Origin: Flabesymbios commensalis | Taxonomy: Eukaryota; Annelida; Polychaeta; Terebellida; Flabelligeridae | Direction: 5' to 3' | Length of the DNA: 64,000 bases | NCBI GenBank assembly: GCA_964017125.1 | Contig: OZ024912.1 | Location: forward strand, 84,156,976 to 84,220,975 | Shown here: in pieces, positions 33,227 to 44,936 of the stretch | Position numbering within the stretch: the first letter of the stretch is position 1 | Layout: every line of letters starts with the position of its first letter | Translations under genes and position numbers: made by a program | Notes under the pieces: model-generated | Database searches by the model: none | The model's input: only the letters and a program-made list of their open reading frames with translations | What the model was told of the DNA's origin: nothing

Positions 33227-33589
33227 GTGTTTTATGATATGTTGTGTTGAAAACATATCACAAAACCTGATACTAGTAGGGACGCGAGGTAAAACCGATT
33301 TATACAAGATTCCGGATAAAAGGATCAGTTTGTCCTGTTACCATGGTGACGACAGCGCCCCCCCCCCCCACCCCCCAGGTGGTTAGCCTCGTTCTGATGT
33401 GTGTGAGAGCTGAGTAAACACTACGGGTAAAACACACAGAGACCACCATCTAAAAACCGTGCTTACGGCACAGGGGTAAAACACAGAGACCATCATCTAA
33501 AAACCGTGCTTACGTTACAGGAGCCGACAGAGTCCATACTTGAGTGCTTTAGGTATCCGCTCGGAGCCCCCCCACCCCCTCCACTCAAC

Positions 33590-33745
33590 AGCTCAACAGC
33601 TGAGCCAATGCAGCACCCGCATCAGTGCTGGCGCTGATGTAAGCCGTGGTAGCCTTAAATAACCGGCAATAGGGTGTTTGACATTAGGTCTCTCACGTGG
33701 GATGAATGGAGTTACCCAGAGGGAGTGATCCTTCCTATTGTTACT
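33590..33745 (+). repeat. Dispersed repeat, copy 2
   Basis: Matches 31005-31150 and extends slightly further (CCCAGAGGGAGTGATCC). No coding or terminal-repeat signal. Confidence 0.68.
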
Positions 33746-33827
33746 CTGGGGACTATCCGACCCGAGGATAGCGGAGCTGCGCGAAATGCAACAGAGTTTC
33801 AGCATTAAATTGTACAGCGAAACTCAA

Positions 33828-34075
33828 GTCTCCGGCCGTCTGGGCATGTCTGGGGGTATATCCCCTAGGCATGCCCAGAACCACTTATCGGGCGAGCAAA
33901 GGAAAACGCTCTCAATAACCCACCATGCCCTATCACCCCCACCCTCACATCATCATCTGTACATCATTCATCTCATCAATTGACTAGAACGTTTTTATCG
34001 TATTATAATGTCACCTAAAAGACCTTCTGTGCCAAAAGTGACGTAAAGCAATGATCTACTACTACTACTACTACC
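33828..34075 (+). mobile_element. Dispersed 235-bp element with (CTA)n tail
   Basis: Opens CCGTCTGGGCATGTCTGGGG and ends ACTACTACTACTACTA. Inverted relative to the copy at 25612-25850. Confidence 0.68.
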
Positions 34076-34307
34076 CCCCACCCCTATTTTGTGTAAAATT
34101 ATTTCAAAAGTCCCCTATATAATTGGGCCCAAATATACCAAAAACTAGAATAGGAGTTCCTGAACTCCTAGGCCCGGCTTTAGTCTGCTTGAGTGCTATA
34201 GACAAAAAATCAGCTTAATATTTTCCAAACATAACAGTGTATTGGTCTTCCTCATGGGCCTGTGATGTACCTCATACAGAGGACCTTCGCAGCCCATTGC
34301 TGGTTCA

Positions 34308-34440
34308 AAGCCGGTCAATCATCTACCACGCTGGCCCAACACTAATCCATCACTGGGTTTGCTGTATACTTTGAGCAAACACGTGGCATTCGCCCAATGC
34401 TGTTTCAATGTTGACCCACAGTCTACGACGGGCCTAAATA
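34308..34440 (+). repeat. Two family-A palindrome fragments
   Basis: ATCATCTACCACGCTGGCCC near 34318 and GTGGCATTCGCCCAATGC near 34382 belong to two partial copies back to back. Confidence 0.6.
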
Positions 34441-34628
34441 TAGCTAAATGTCCTCCCTTTCCAGATCCTGGGTCCGCCCCTGCATACCATGGGAACCCCT
34501 CTGGATCAGCTGTTAAAAACACAGACCACCCCGTGATAGGCGTCCTTACGATATTTACACCACGAAACGGAACTTTTTTCACTTCGAGTTTTAGTGTAAC
34601 CCTCCGGTACTATCCATCAGCATTGTAG

Positions 34629-34722
34629 CAAACAATATATGTGTTGGTTTGATGCTGGGCCAACGTCGCAGACGTTGGGCCAACATCAAACCAACATTGG
34701 CTTAACGTTTTGTGTTTGTATT
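34629..34722 (+). repeat. Family-A palindrome, complete (reference copy)
   Basis: A full ~94-bp hairpin with no body: GCAAACA at left, arm GTTGGTTTGATGCTGGGCCA, core ACGTCGCAGACGT, arm TGGGCCAACATCAAACCAAC, and GTGTTTG at right. It is one of more than 25 copies in the window. No transposase or target duplication is obvious. Confidence 0.88.
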
Positions 34723-34775
34723 ATCATGAAGCACGATCAAAGACGCAGATTTCATTCAAACCACAGCAGACACTA

Positions 34776-34862
34776 CACGTTGTCCCGATGTCGTTTTAAT
34801 GTTGGGCCGACGCCGTAGACGATTCGCCAACATTAAACCAACACTGGTTCAATTCCGCTGGA
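34776..34862 (+). repeat. Family-A palindrome
   Basis: Arms GTTTTAATGTTGGGCCGACG and CGCCAACATTAAACC around CCGTAGACG. Confidence 0.78.
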
Positions 34863-35357
34863 ATGTCCTCCGCAGTCAGGACAGGCTATGCATATACAAT
34901 GCTCCAAACTGTTCAAAGACTGGAGTGTGCGATGCTATCTATGGTACACACTACTGTGCACTGTAAAGAATCATTGAGGCCATTCGATAAGAGTAGGGCA
35001 TAGTCCCGATTTAGGGCTGCCTTCTGTTGCGATATTGTTATACATTGGGCAGAAAGTGAAGACAATATTCACTCACATGTCATCATGGCCGGACCAATGA
35101 ATCTAGATTTAGCCTTGCTGTAACAGCAAATAAGTTTAATTTAACCCTTTTAACCCGAGAACCGCAGAGATATATACTAATGTAATACCAATTTTCGACC
35201 ACTAGAAATTGTGTCTCGCCATCGTGACCCACAACACCAAGTGTTTGTTCTACAGATTGTCTAAAGACGGTCCCCGCGATGAAAGGCTTGAACCATCTAA
35301 GCAGCAATTGTGCTCAAAGTGACAGAATTGCAAATCATATGTAAAACACAATAAGGT

Positions 35358-35582
<225 letters not shown>

Positions 35583-35844
35583 GTTACACAGTTTGAACTC
35601 GACATATCGAAGGTGACAATATGCTAACTTTCTTTAACTTAATTTCACAACTTTATTCCCATATTGCTGAATTGGTGGGACCGAATTCCACCAGCGAATA
35701 CACTTGCTAAATTATCTAAGCGATGCAGACAAATTAAGCACCAAGCTGAATTTGCCGCCTGCTATGCAAAGTCAAGAGGCAGTAACCAGGTAACTGCTTA
35801 CTTTTCAAGTAAGCAGCTACTACATTTAGCTTTGCACAGCGAAG

Positions 35845-36040
35845 CGGACAAACACCCCAGCATATGTTTAGATAACGGGACGATTTCAGTTGACGTGGCA
35901 TCGCGTCTAACAATTAAATCCGCGAGTCAACAAATCTTATCGCTGTGTACACTCGGCTATATAAGCAGGGCTTGACATTCCTAACATTTAAAATAATATA
36001 AATGATATGACGACATATTCGATACTGCTTAATGGTACAT
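35845..36040 (+). repeat. Dispersed repeat shared with 43760-43940
   Basis: About 180 bp (GATTTCAGTTGACGTGGCATC onward to ATGACGACATATTCGATA) recur at 43760-43940 at roughly 90% identity. A 103-residue open frame runs from 35664 to 35975 but resembles nothing I know and is not conserved in the second copy. Confidence 0.7.
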
Positions 36041-36830
36041 CATTTCAACATGATCGATATCACTTACTGTGACATCGGCATTTAAGAATCTCAGGCGCCC
36101 TATATTAACGATTTTTTTTATAAACTAGTAAAGAATTAATTTTAGCCACCGAAAAAAAAAATTTATACGTAACTCTCTTAACTCAAAGCATTACACATCA
36201 TTTCACACTAGTCGCAATTCTTACACCAAAGCGATTTTTAAAATTTTCTTTATCTAGTTATCTGCATGCAAAGGTATACAAGTACAGTATGCACAATTCA
36301 AAAACATATATAATATAAAAGAAATAGTGTAGAATTGCATATAAGTACTTGTATGTATATATTTGCATGCCATGAAGTGAGATAGGCTATATTATGTGCA
36401 GTGCATGTATCCAATAATTTCCCCTGTTGGTTTTTGTTGATATTATGAACATTGTCTACACTATTGCAGGTGTTGCCCACATTAAAAGCTAAACTACCGG
36501 GATTCGCTAAAACTCTGCTGTAATAAAAATGTCATGTATTGTATATTTTTACATTATGGTGCGTGCTAATTTATCTTAACTTTTCCAATAACTCTTTCAG
36601 GGCGGGGACGTCGACTTCTGACTTCGAGCCCCGCGCTGACAGAGGTTAATGTACATAATGATGGTAAACCTATAACATAAGAGATAACTAAGATATTTAT
36701 GATATTTTCGAACAAACCCTTTGGTTTCTGAAGTATATATATCATAATATAAGAGCACTGATAAGAATGATCTTAAGATTCTTAATGGATTTTATAAATA
36801 CCCAAGTGTAGTATATTTATCTAACCCCTT

Positions 36831-37041
36831 AAAGCGAAATATTTTGATAAAAACCAAGAGACCAATGTTTTCTTTTCATTTGAAATCACCAAAAATGTCT
36901 TAGTTAATTCTTTCTGCTTCATTTGAATGCCTATGTTATGGGTCTACTGCCATTAGAAATATTTTACTATTTCAGTGCGGGAATCGACTTTCGACGTCAG
37001 ATTCTGACGTCTAAAGTCGATCCCCGCACTGAAAGGGTTAA
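36831..37041 (+). mobile_element. TTAA hairpin MITE, family B (reverse orientation)
   Basis: Starts TAACCCCTTAAAGCG, body AAATCACCAAAAATGTCTTAG, head GACGTCAGATTCTGACGTC and end CCCGCACTGAAAGGGTTAA. About 211 bp with a clear TTAA at the right. Confidence 0.78.
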
Positions 37042-37199
37042 CGCCCAGAACGCGCTTATTTTTATGAATTGTAGTTATTTTAATAAATTTTTTTTTTTTA
37101 AATTACGCTATGTGGAACTTAAGTGAGACATGGGTGTAGACCCTTTAAACCTTCAAGATTCTTCAATGCATCACTCAGTTTGTATCCATGAATTCAATA

Positions 37200-37288
37200 C
37201 ATATTTTCTACACATAAACGTCAGAATCAGGCGTACATAGACGTCAGGTTCTGACGTCTAAAGTCGGTCCCCGCACTGAAAGGGTGTC
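37200..37288 (+). mobile_element. Family-B MITE head fragment
   Basis: Palindrome AACGTCAGAATCAGGCGTAC with its partner GACGTCAGGTTCTGACGTC, then GTCCCCGCACTGAAAGGGTG. Confidence 0.65.
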
Positions 37289-37320
37289 ACCACTTCAAGT
37301 CATCTTCATCCACTGCAAAT

Positions 37321-37500
37321 CTCAGTCACTCACTCAGTCACTCAGTCACTCAGTCACTCAGTCACTCAGTCACTCACTCACTCACTCACTCACTCACTTA
37401 CGCACTCACTCACTCACTCACTCACTCACTCACTCACTCACTCACTCACTCACTCACTCACTCACTCACTCACTCACTCACTCACTCACTCACTCACTCT
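37321..37500 (+). repeat. (CACT)n microsatellite
   Basis: A long run of CACT units, with CAGTCACT dimers at its left end. Confidence 0.96.
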
Positions 37501-38244
37501 TAATCGTAATTGGAATAAAGTGTCCTCACATAAAAATATACCTGATATCGCACACACAATTAAAATCACGTGAAGTGGCATTGATATGATAAAACGGTAG
37601 GTATTTTGAAAATGTAAATGATATAGGAACACTTGTAAAAGAACAGACATAACTCGGAGAAATTAGTTAAATATAAACCAGGCTGCTTTTCGGCGTGATA
37701 TGTCTCATCGCCATCACCATGATGACTACGGCTTCTCAGGAAGAGAAAACTCATTTATGTCATTTGATCAAGCGAACATCAAAATCTTGCCCTTAATATT
37801 TGGCAAGCTCACGTTGACATTGTTTAGCACCCTGCGTTTACACATGGTACATGCAGCACACATACGCTTCATTCCCACTTTTTCTCATGCTTTCCATATG
37901 TTCACTAATTTTAAGAATAAGTACGTTCTTAGGCACCCTTCGAGACGTTCTCACACTAAAAAAACGTAAAAAATATAAACAAAATTGTCAGTGGATGGCA
38001 TATTCCACAAAATGTAACAACAAAAAAACAAATAAATCTTTTTAGAATTATTATTTTTTCATTTTTGTTAAATTTGCGAAACATGAGGGTGTAAACCACC
38101 ACCCACGTACAGGGAATGCTATACGTACAGAAATTCTGAAGTTTGTGAGCTTATACGACGGCCCCTCAGACATGGTAGATATCATTTCAGGTATCATTCG
38201 CCTTGCTGAAGTAATTCGCACCTTAACCATTAAGCCGCTCAATA

Positions 38245-38345
38245 AAATAGTTTCAATTTTCACCCACTTAAAGTTGTGTCTCGCTACCGCGACCCACAAC
38301 TTCTAGTGGGTGAAAATTACTCATATTTGTTTGATTTGGAACAAA
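38245..38345 (+). mobile_element. Family-C MITE hairpin in copy 1
   Basis: TTTTCACCCACTTAAAGTTG pairs with CAACTTCTAGTGGGTGAAAA around the TCTCGCTACCGCGA loop region. The copy 2 counterpart is at about 41170-41250. Confidence 0.7.
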
Positions 38346-39044
38346 ACGTTCGCGCATTTTTTAATGTTTAGCTCATTTCGTTCCCAAGTAACTGTAATTT
38401 ATCCTGCAATACGTGGATTCACATTACTGAATTTCTCAATAAATTTTCACGAAATCTTACACACTATTTTCTAGTCATAAGGTAGCCCATTCGACATGTA
38501 ATGAAATTCTGAAACAAGGTTTATAATTTAATAGAGGGCGACACTCACTACATGATATAAAAATGAACTTTGACACTATATTTTTCAATGACATTTCCAG
38601 GGTAGTCGCCGCATCACTGGAAAATAGTGTTTGTAAAATTTTAATAAAGTTGGTTGTGAATTGACTGATTAATCAGCTAAATTCATTCCCCATGGTTAAT
38701 GTCAATACTGGTATAATAAAACGGATTAAAACGACGATAATAAGTGAAATAAATGGTCAGATTTTGCAATTTATTAGAATGAGAAGACATGGCTAAAGTA
38801 GTACATTGGTAGGATGATTTTTCAATTAATTTCAAAGATCATAACATTCTATTATTCAGAAGAATGAATTTCAAATGTCAAAGTAGACATTTTATTATTA
38901 AATAAATAAAACAATATTTTTTGTGTTGAATTCTGGATGTATATCTGACTATAACTGGAATATATTTACACTTGTTATGAGATAATGTGTGTTTGAAAGG
39001 ATACCTGACTCATTGTCGCTAAAAAGTCTTTAACTCTTTAACCG

Positions 39045-39276
39045 GCAAATTATTCAATCTGAATTTTCACTCACTTGAAGTTGTGTCTCGCTGACGCGAT
39101 CCACAACTTCAAGTGAGTGAAAATTATTCAGATTTGACAAAATGGAGGTCAACTGTTTTCAAATATTGCTGATTGATGTCACATTTTATCTTTAACATGA
39201 TCAAAAGATGGTACATAATGTTCTAATAAAAAATGAGAACCCGAATATATGCGGCACCGGCGGGTAAAGGGGTAAT
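39045..39276 (+). mobile_element. TTAA hairpin MITE, family C (present in copy 1 only)
   Basis: Left end CTCTTTAACCGGCAAATTAT, hairpin CACTCACTTGAAGTTGTG with CACAACTTCAAGTGAGTG, right end CCGGCGGGTAAAGGGGTAA. The matching site in copy 2 (about 42460-42475, GTCGCTAAATAATAATGGCG) is empty. Confidence 0.82.
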
Positions 39277-39439
39277 GGCGCCATTTGTGGTAATATTGCG
39301 ATCAGAGTAAGCCCGGAGTAAGATCATTCTCTGGGCTGACTCGTTCGAATGGTTCAGCCGTTCTTCATAGTGTACAATACTGTAAAATTAAGAAATATAA
39401 ACATAATGTAAGACTTAAGCCCGATGCAGATATGTGAAA

Positions 39440-39680
39440 CTACAATCAGTTGGGGATCTAGGGGAGGGGGTAGGGTCCAAAACCCCCTTTTAGAACATAA
39501 ATTGTTCATAAATCGCTCTCAAATCATTATTTCACACTCAAAATGTTCTCGGATGGAGCCCCGTTTATCAGTTGTGAGGATAAAAACATGTTTTACGGCT
39601 AAATTAAAAAAAAATCAGCAGTCCAACCAAATTCATATCACACTCCCCTTCTTCGAAATCCTGGATCCGCCCTGACAATG
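39440..39680 (+). mobile_element. Small non-autonomous DNA transposon, hAT-like termini
   Basis: Left end GGGGATCTAGGGGAGGGGG and right end TCCTGGATCCGCCCTG are imperfect inverted repeats. ACAATCA and ACAATGA flank it as a possible 7-8 bp target duplication. Related copies lie at 42640-42880 and 53284-53665. No transposase. Confidence 0.5.
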
Positions 39681-39689
39681 ACAGACATC

Positions 39690-39770
39690 CCACCCAGTGG
39701 GGATTTGGACCCAGTATCTCAAGATCACGGGTGTACAATGTCAGGATGAGCCACCAATCGACCCCAATCC
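39690..39770 (-). mobile_element. tRNA-like SINE head, copy 1
   Basis: On the minus strand GGGGTCGATTGGTGGCTCAT gives an A-box region. The B box is decayed (GGGTCCAAATCCC). Homologous to 45123-45207. Confidence 0.6.
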
Positions 39771-40069
39771 TGGGAAAGAGCAGACATGACAGCGATTATA
39801 TAACTTGCTGGCAGAATAATCAACGTGTAGATACATCACCTGATCACCACAAAGTACAGTTATCAAAACAAAAACACGGTGCATCATATAGAGGTTATTT
39901 CGACCTAACGCTGCCTCAATGCAATTGAGACAGAGTTAAGAAAACATCTGTGATATTTTTGCTGTAAAAATACTTATTTTCTGATGATTTACAAATAGCA
40001 GCACAACCCAGAGAAGTATCTCCTGTTGTGATCAGATTTCCTTCGCTATCACTTTTTCTCTGCTTAGAT

Positions 40070-40132
40070 CCAATGTTGGTTCAATGTTGGGCCAGCGTCG
40101 TAGACGGTGGCCCAACATTGGACCAACATGGA
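40070..40132 (+). repeat. Family-A palindrome
   Basis: GGTTCAATGTTGGGCCAGCG, core TCGTAGACG, then GTGGCCCAACATTGGACC. It corresponds to 43284-43351 in copy 2. Confidence 0.82.
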
Positions 40133-40180
40133 GAATCGATAAAAATGATAAGCAGAAATCAACTATGTCAATATGTGTCA

Positions 40181-40412
40181 TTAACCCTTCAACCGCCGGT
40201 TACGCATATATTCGAGTTTTTATTTTTTATCAGCATTTTAAATATGTTAAAGATAAAATATGACATCAAACAGCTAGATTTGAAAAGAGTTCAACTTCAT
40301 TTTGTCAAATCTGAATAATTTTCATTCACTTGAAGTTGTGGATCGCGTCAGCGAGACACAACTTCAAGTGGGTGAAAATTTAAGTTGAATAATTTGGCGG
40401 TTAAAGGGTTAA
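40181..40412 (+). mobile_element. TTAA hairpin MITE, family C, complete
   Basis: 232 bp flanked by TTAA on both sides, with termini CCCTTCAACCGCC and GGCGGTTAAAGGG. The internal hairpin pairs TTTTCATTCACTTGAAGTTG with CAACTTCAAGTGGGTGAAAA. TTAA targets and CCCTT ends are typical of piggyBac-type MITEs. Confidence 0.88.
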
Positions 40413-41429
40413 ACCACCATTTCTCTATATTTTAAATTGTTCTCCCCTCCTGGACACTAATAGTTTGGTTTCTAGCAAAGCTAACTATTGAATCCCAATT
40501 TTAAAATACTTTGCCAACACATTTAATATTTTTTGCATTCGAGATACTGTGTCCGTACCAGAGGCAATTATTCTGCATACATCGATATATTTGGGGTTTA
40601 CCCATCCACATATTGGCCTAGTACTACCCTTTGAAAACCTTCATTTTTCATCATATCTGCAAATTTCACTTATATATGCCATGAGCTTGATTACTAAGGC
40701 TTCTCATGAAATGAAAACTCATTTATGTCATTTGATCATGCGAACAGCAAAATTGTGCCCTGTAGAATTATTTGACAAGCTCACATTAACATGTTAGCAC
40801 CTTCGCACACTTTTTCTCATGCTTTTCATATGCTCACTAAATTTTAAAAATAAGTAGAGGCCTACGTTATTAGGGTTAGGGTCCCAAACTCTCTCAAATG
40901 TAAAAGTGTCTACACAATTGTCAGTGGATGGCATATTACACAAAATGTAACAAAAAAAATAGAATTTGTTTTTTATTTGTTTAATTTGCAAAACGTAGGG
41001 GTGCAAGCCACCACCCACCTACAGGGAATGTCATACGTACAGCAATTCTGAAGTCTGTAAAATTATGGCGGCCACTCAGACATGTTAGATATCATTTCAG
41101 GTATTTTATAAAATCAGAGCATTTATTTCACTTGCCTTCCTAAAGTAATTCGCACCTTAGCCGCTAAATTAAATAATTTAAATTTTCACCCACTTAAAGT
41201 TGTGTCTCGCTACTGCGACCGACAACATCTAGTGGGTGAAAATTACTCATATTTGTTTAATTTGAGACCAAACGTTCGCGCATCTTTATGTTTAAACGCT
41301 CATTTCGTTCCCAAGTAACTGTAATTCATCCTGCTATACCTGGATTCACATTACCAGGTTGACTGAATTTCTCAATCAATTTTCATGAAATTTTACACAC
41401 AGTAGTCATAAGTTTTCCCATTCGACATG

Positions 41430-41775
41430 TAATGAAATTCTGAGAAATGAAATGAAATGAATCGGGCTTTAGGCCACCTTTGTGCACATATAGGCTAAAC
41501 TGGGCCAGGAGAACCTCCTGAGGATGGTGAGATGATTGAGATGACACTGCCCTCCAGACACAGGATTCGAAATTCGAGCCCTGGCGGTCTGAGGCCGAGC
41601 ACGCTACCTCTCGGCCACGGAGGCTCCCCACAATACTGACGTTCACATGTGGATGGGGAAGAAACATTTTTGTTTCTTTCAAACCGCCGAGACTGGGAAC
41701 CGAACCCCGAACTCTGGCGTGAAGGGCAGCGGTGCTAACCACTACCCTAGGGCCCCCGCCCAATGAAATTCTGAG
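41430..41775 (-). mobile_element. Dimeric tRNA-derived SINE with 14-bp target duplication
   Basis: On the minus strand a tRNA-Val-like head (CTAGGGTAGTGGTTAGCACC, GGGTTCGGTTCCC, CAC in the anticodon position) is followed by a linker, a tRNA-Leu/Ser-like second head (GTGGCCGAGAGGTAGCGTGC, B box TTTCGAATCC), a body and an (ATTTC)n tail. AATGAAATTCTGAG stands on both sides. The same site in copy 1 (about 38500) has one copy and no SINE. Confidence 0.85.
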
Positions 41776-41910
41776 ACGAAGTTTAGAATGTAATAGAGGG
41801 CGATACTTACTACATGTTATAGAAATGAACTTTGACACTATACAATATTTTTCAATGACAATTTCAGGGTAGTCGCCGCATCACTAGAAAATAGTGTTGG
41901 TAAAATTTCA

Positions 41911-42143
41911 TTAACCCCTACAGCGCGGGGATCGACTTTAGACGTCAGAATCTGACGTCTATAGACGTCAGATTCTGACGTATAAAGTCGATCCCCGCAC
42001 TGTAAGAGTAAAAATATTTATAATGGACATAGGTATTCAAATCAGAAAAAGCTAACTAAGACATTTATGATGATTTCAAATTAAAGAAACCCTTTGGTCT
42101 CGATGATGTGTACATAAATATATTTCAGCGTTTTAATGGTTAA
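41911..42143 (+). mobile_element. TTAA hairpin MITE, family B, complete (present in copy 2 only)
   Basis: 233 bp from TTAACCCCTACAGCGCGGGG to AGCGTTTTAATGGTTAA. The head is a palindrome TTTAGACGTCAGAATCTGAC around GTCTATAGAC. The body has AAATATTTATAATGG and AAGACATTTATGATGA. Copy 1 has a single TTAA at 38641-38644 in the matching place. Confidence 0.9.
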
Positions 42144-42639
42144 AATTGTTTGAGAATTTACTGAATAATCAGCGAAATTCGTTATTGTCAATCCGGGTAT
42201 AACGAAACGGATTAAAAACGACTATAATGAGTGAAATAAAATGGTCTCATTCAGCAATTTATTAGAATGAAAAGACATGGCTAAAGTAGTACATTGGTGG
42301 TGATGATTTTTTTAATTAATTTTCAAAGATCACAACATTCTATTAATCAGTATAATTTTTATTATTTAATAAATAAAACAATATTTTTTTGTTGAATTCT
42401 GCACGTATATCTCACTTTAATTATGAGAAAGTGTGTTTAAAAGGATATCTGACTCTTTGTCGCTAAATAATAATGGCGACATTTGTGGCAATATTGCGAT
42501 ACCAGTAAGCCCTAAGTATAGATCATTTTCTGGACTGACTCGTTCGAATGGCTTCAGCCGTTCCTTATAGTGTACAATACTGTAAACTGAGGAAATATAA
42601 ACATAATGTAACCTTAAGCCTGATGCAGATATGTGAAAC

Positions 42640-42880
42640 CACAATCAGTTGGGGATCTAGGGGGGGAGGGGGTTCAACCCCTTTCTAGAACATAAATTGT
42701 CCATAAATCGCTCTCAAATCATTATCTCACACTCAAAATGTTCTCGGATGGAGCCCCGTTTATCGGATGTGAGGATAAAAACATGTTTTACGGCTAAATT
42801 TAAAAAAAATCAGCAGTCCAACCAAATTTATATCACACTCCCCTTCTTCGAAATCCTGGATCCGCCCTGACAATGACAGA
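42640..42880 (+). mobile_element. hAT-like non-autonomous element, copy 2
   Basis: Same position and ends as 39440-39680, so it predates the duplication of the segment. Confidence 0.5.
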
Positions 42881-42881
42881 C

Positions 42882-42962
42882 ATCCACACAGTGGGTATTT
42901 GAGCCCAGTATCTTCAGATTATGGGTGTACAATGTCAGGATGAGCCACCAATCGACCCCAAT
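42882..42962 (-). mobile_element. tRNA-like SINE head, copy 2
   Basis: Minus strand GGGGTCGATTGGTGGCTCAT, B-box-like GGGCTCAAATACCC. Homologous to 39690-39770 and 45123-45207. Confidence 0.58.
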
Positions 42963-43107
42963 CCTGGCAAAGAGCAGATATGACGATTATATAACTCGCT
43001 GGCAGAATAATCAACGTGTAGATACATCACCTGATCACCACAAAGTACAGTTATCAAAACAAAAACACGGTGCATCATATAGAGGTTATTTCGACCTAAC
43101 GCTGCCT

Positions 43108-43146
43108 CAGCTGGCCCAGCGTTTCCAACGCTGGGCCAACATTGAG
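43108..43146. repeat. Short palindrome core present in copy 2, lost in copy 1
   Basis: GCCTCAGCTGGCCCAGCGTT mirrored as AACGCTGGGCCAACATTGAGGC. Copy 1 (39910-39935) has only CCTCAATGCAATTGAGACAG in its place. Confidence 0.78.
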
Positions 43147-43283
43147 GCAGAGTTAAGAAAACATCTGTGATATTTTTGCTGTAAAAATACTTATTTTCTG
43201 ATGATTTACAAATAGCAGCACAACCCAGAGAAGTATCTCCTGCTGAGATCGGATTTCCTTCTCTATCACTTTTCCTCTGCTTA

Positions 43284-43351
43284 GATCCAATGTTGGTTCA
43301 ATGTTGGGCCAGCATCGTAAACGGTGGACCAACATTGAACCAACAATGGAA
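43284..43351 (+). repeat. Family-A palindrome
   Basis: GGTTCAATGTTGGGCCAGCA, core TCGTAAACGG, then TGGACCAACATTGAACC. Confidence 0.8.
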
Positions 43352-43759
43352 CCGATAAACATGATAAACATAGTTTCTCAATATGTGTGTCCTTAAGCCA
43401 CTTCTCCATTCTGTGCATGACCTTGACCCCTTTTGTTTTCACCGAGCTGACTAATACAATGAAGTATGGGGGAGGGGTCTTACATAACCTTATTTTCACC
43501 GAGTGACGTCACTGCGTTTCACAGAATATGTTAAATGATTTATGATTTAAGCCTGATTGTGTCCCTTTAATGACGGCGAAAAAAAAACAAGCAAAAAAAA
43601 CATAGCTGGAAAAATGTTTTTTTATCTCCTGAAATTAGCTAGTTTTTTTCGGAAATCGGCAACAATCCAATGCTCGCGATGTGCAGAAATAAACACATGT
43701 TTTTTCGGTAATGCGCGGCCTAAATCTAATGCGCTCATCTAAAACAGAGAAAAAACATA

Positions 43760-43940
43760 GTGGCCTTATGTTTAGATGACGGGATGATTTCAGTTGATGT
43801 GCCATCGCGTCTAACAATTAAATCCGCAAGTCAACTAATCTTATCGCTATGAACACTCGGCTATATAAGCAAGACTTGACATTCCTAACATTTAAAATAA
43901 AATGAATGATATGACGACATATTCGATATACTGCTGAAAA
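43760..43940 (+). repeat. Dispersed repeat shared with 35845-36040
   Basis: Matches 35865-36035. No terminal repeats seen. Confidence 0.7.
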
Positions 43941-44364
43941 AACATAATATTTCAATGCCATTTTACATCTGCATCTAAAAATATTCTGCGTTCTTTATTG
44001 ACAGAAATGTTGATGAGCAATAAATATTTTAGCCATATGATAACTAAGCCATATATAATGATTTAAAATTGAAAAAAAACACTTTGGTTTCCATGGTTTA
44101 TACAAAAATATTCCAGGGTTGTAAAAGTTAATATCGACACTTTAAACATTTAATATTTTGCTTGTTGTATCAAGAAATCCGGCCTTGGTTGGATGTATCA
44201 AGACACATATTCATGTCAATAGAGCAGACATAATTCGAAGAAACTCATTAAAAATGATTTTGTCTCGTCACCATGAACATGACCTATGACTAACGAGCCT
44301 ATGTGATGAAACGAAAACTCAATATTCACACTTGACCCAGCAAACAACAAATGCCCAGCAAACA

Positions 44365-44468
44365 TGGCACAGAACATGTTGAACCAATGTTTGACCAATG
44401 TTGGGCCAATGTCGTAGACGATGGGCCACCATCGGTCAATCAATAGGTCAATGTCTTGTGTTTGTAGG
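44365..44468 (+). repeat. Family-A palindrome
   Basis: CCCAGCAAACATGGCACAGA start, TTGACCAATGTTGGGCCAAT arm, core GTCGTAGACGAT, end GTCTTGTGTTTG. Confidence 0.78.
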
Positions 44469-44936
44469 GTGCTGGTCTGTGAAATTCCATGTCAACATCA
44501 CATTTACCCTTTAGCACCACTTTTTCCCATTAGTTTTATTAACGAAACTTCAGAACACCAATAAGGGTGCAAAACATGCTAAATGATCGTGGTGATGATT
44601 TTTAAATTAACTTTCGTCATCAGAATAATGAATTAAAAAATGGCAGGTTACAATTTTTTTTTATTCAATAATAATAACTCAAATCCTAAGCGAAACTTGA
44701 AATTATTTATAAATATATAATAAAAACATCCAGGTCTCGTTATCGCTGTGTAGATATTGAGCGAGTGTGACTCAGTTTATGTTGCAAAATATGTGGCAAT
44801 ATCTTGAAAAGAGCAAACCCGAAGTATCATATATTACCCTTTCGAGTAACATGAGTAAGTTCAAGGGTTCTTTATAGTGCGCACACTCCTGGTATATGAA
44901 CAGATTGGAACACTGATACAGCGATACAGAGAAAGG

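Larger units (their letters stand above)
37620..40170 (+). repeat. Segment triplication, copy 1
   Basis: Matches copies 2 (40660-43372) and 3 (44170-45640) in order: GAGAAAACTCATTTATGTCA words, ACCACCCACGTACAGGGAATG, the family-C hairpin, AGGGTAGTCGCCGCATCACT, the hAT-like element, the tRNA-like head and the family-A palindrome. It lacks the SINE dimer and the family-B MITE of copy 2, but carries a family-C MITE at 39050-39275 that copy 2 lacks. Confidence 0.82.
40660..43372 (+). repeat. Segment triplication, copy 2
   Basis: Homologous throughout to copy 1. It additionally carries a dimeric SINE (41441-41764) and a family-B MITE (41911-42143), and lacks the family-C MITE of copy 1. The marker word CAGGATGAGCCACCAATCGA is at 42935, against 39741 in copy 1 and a variant at about 45180 in copy 3. 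Confidence 0.82.

Noticed and set aside
35664-35975. 103-residue plus-strand open frame (MLNWWDRIPPANTLAK...)
   Set aside because: Its second half is a dispersed repeat whose other copy (43760-43940) does not keep the frame. No known domain.
37284-37589. Open frame of THSL repeats
   Set aside because: Translation of a (CACT)n microsatellite.
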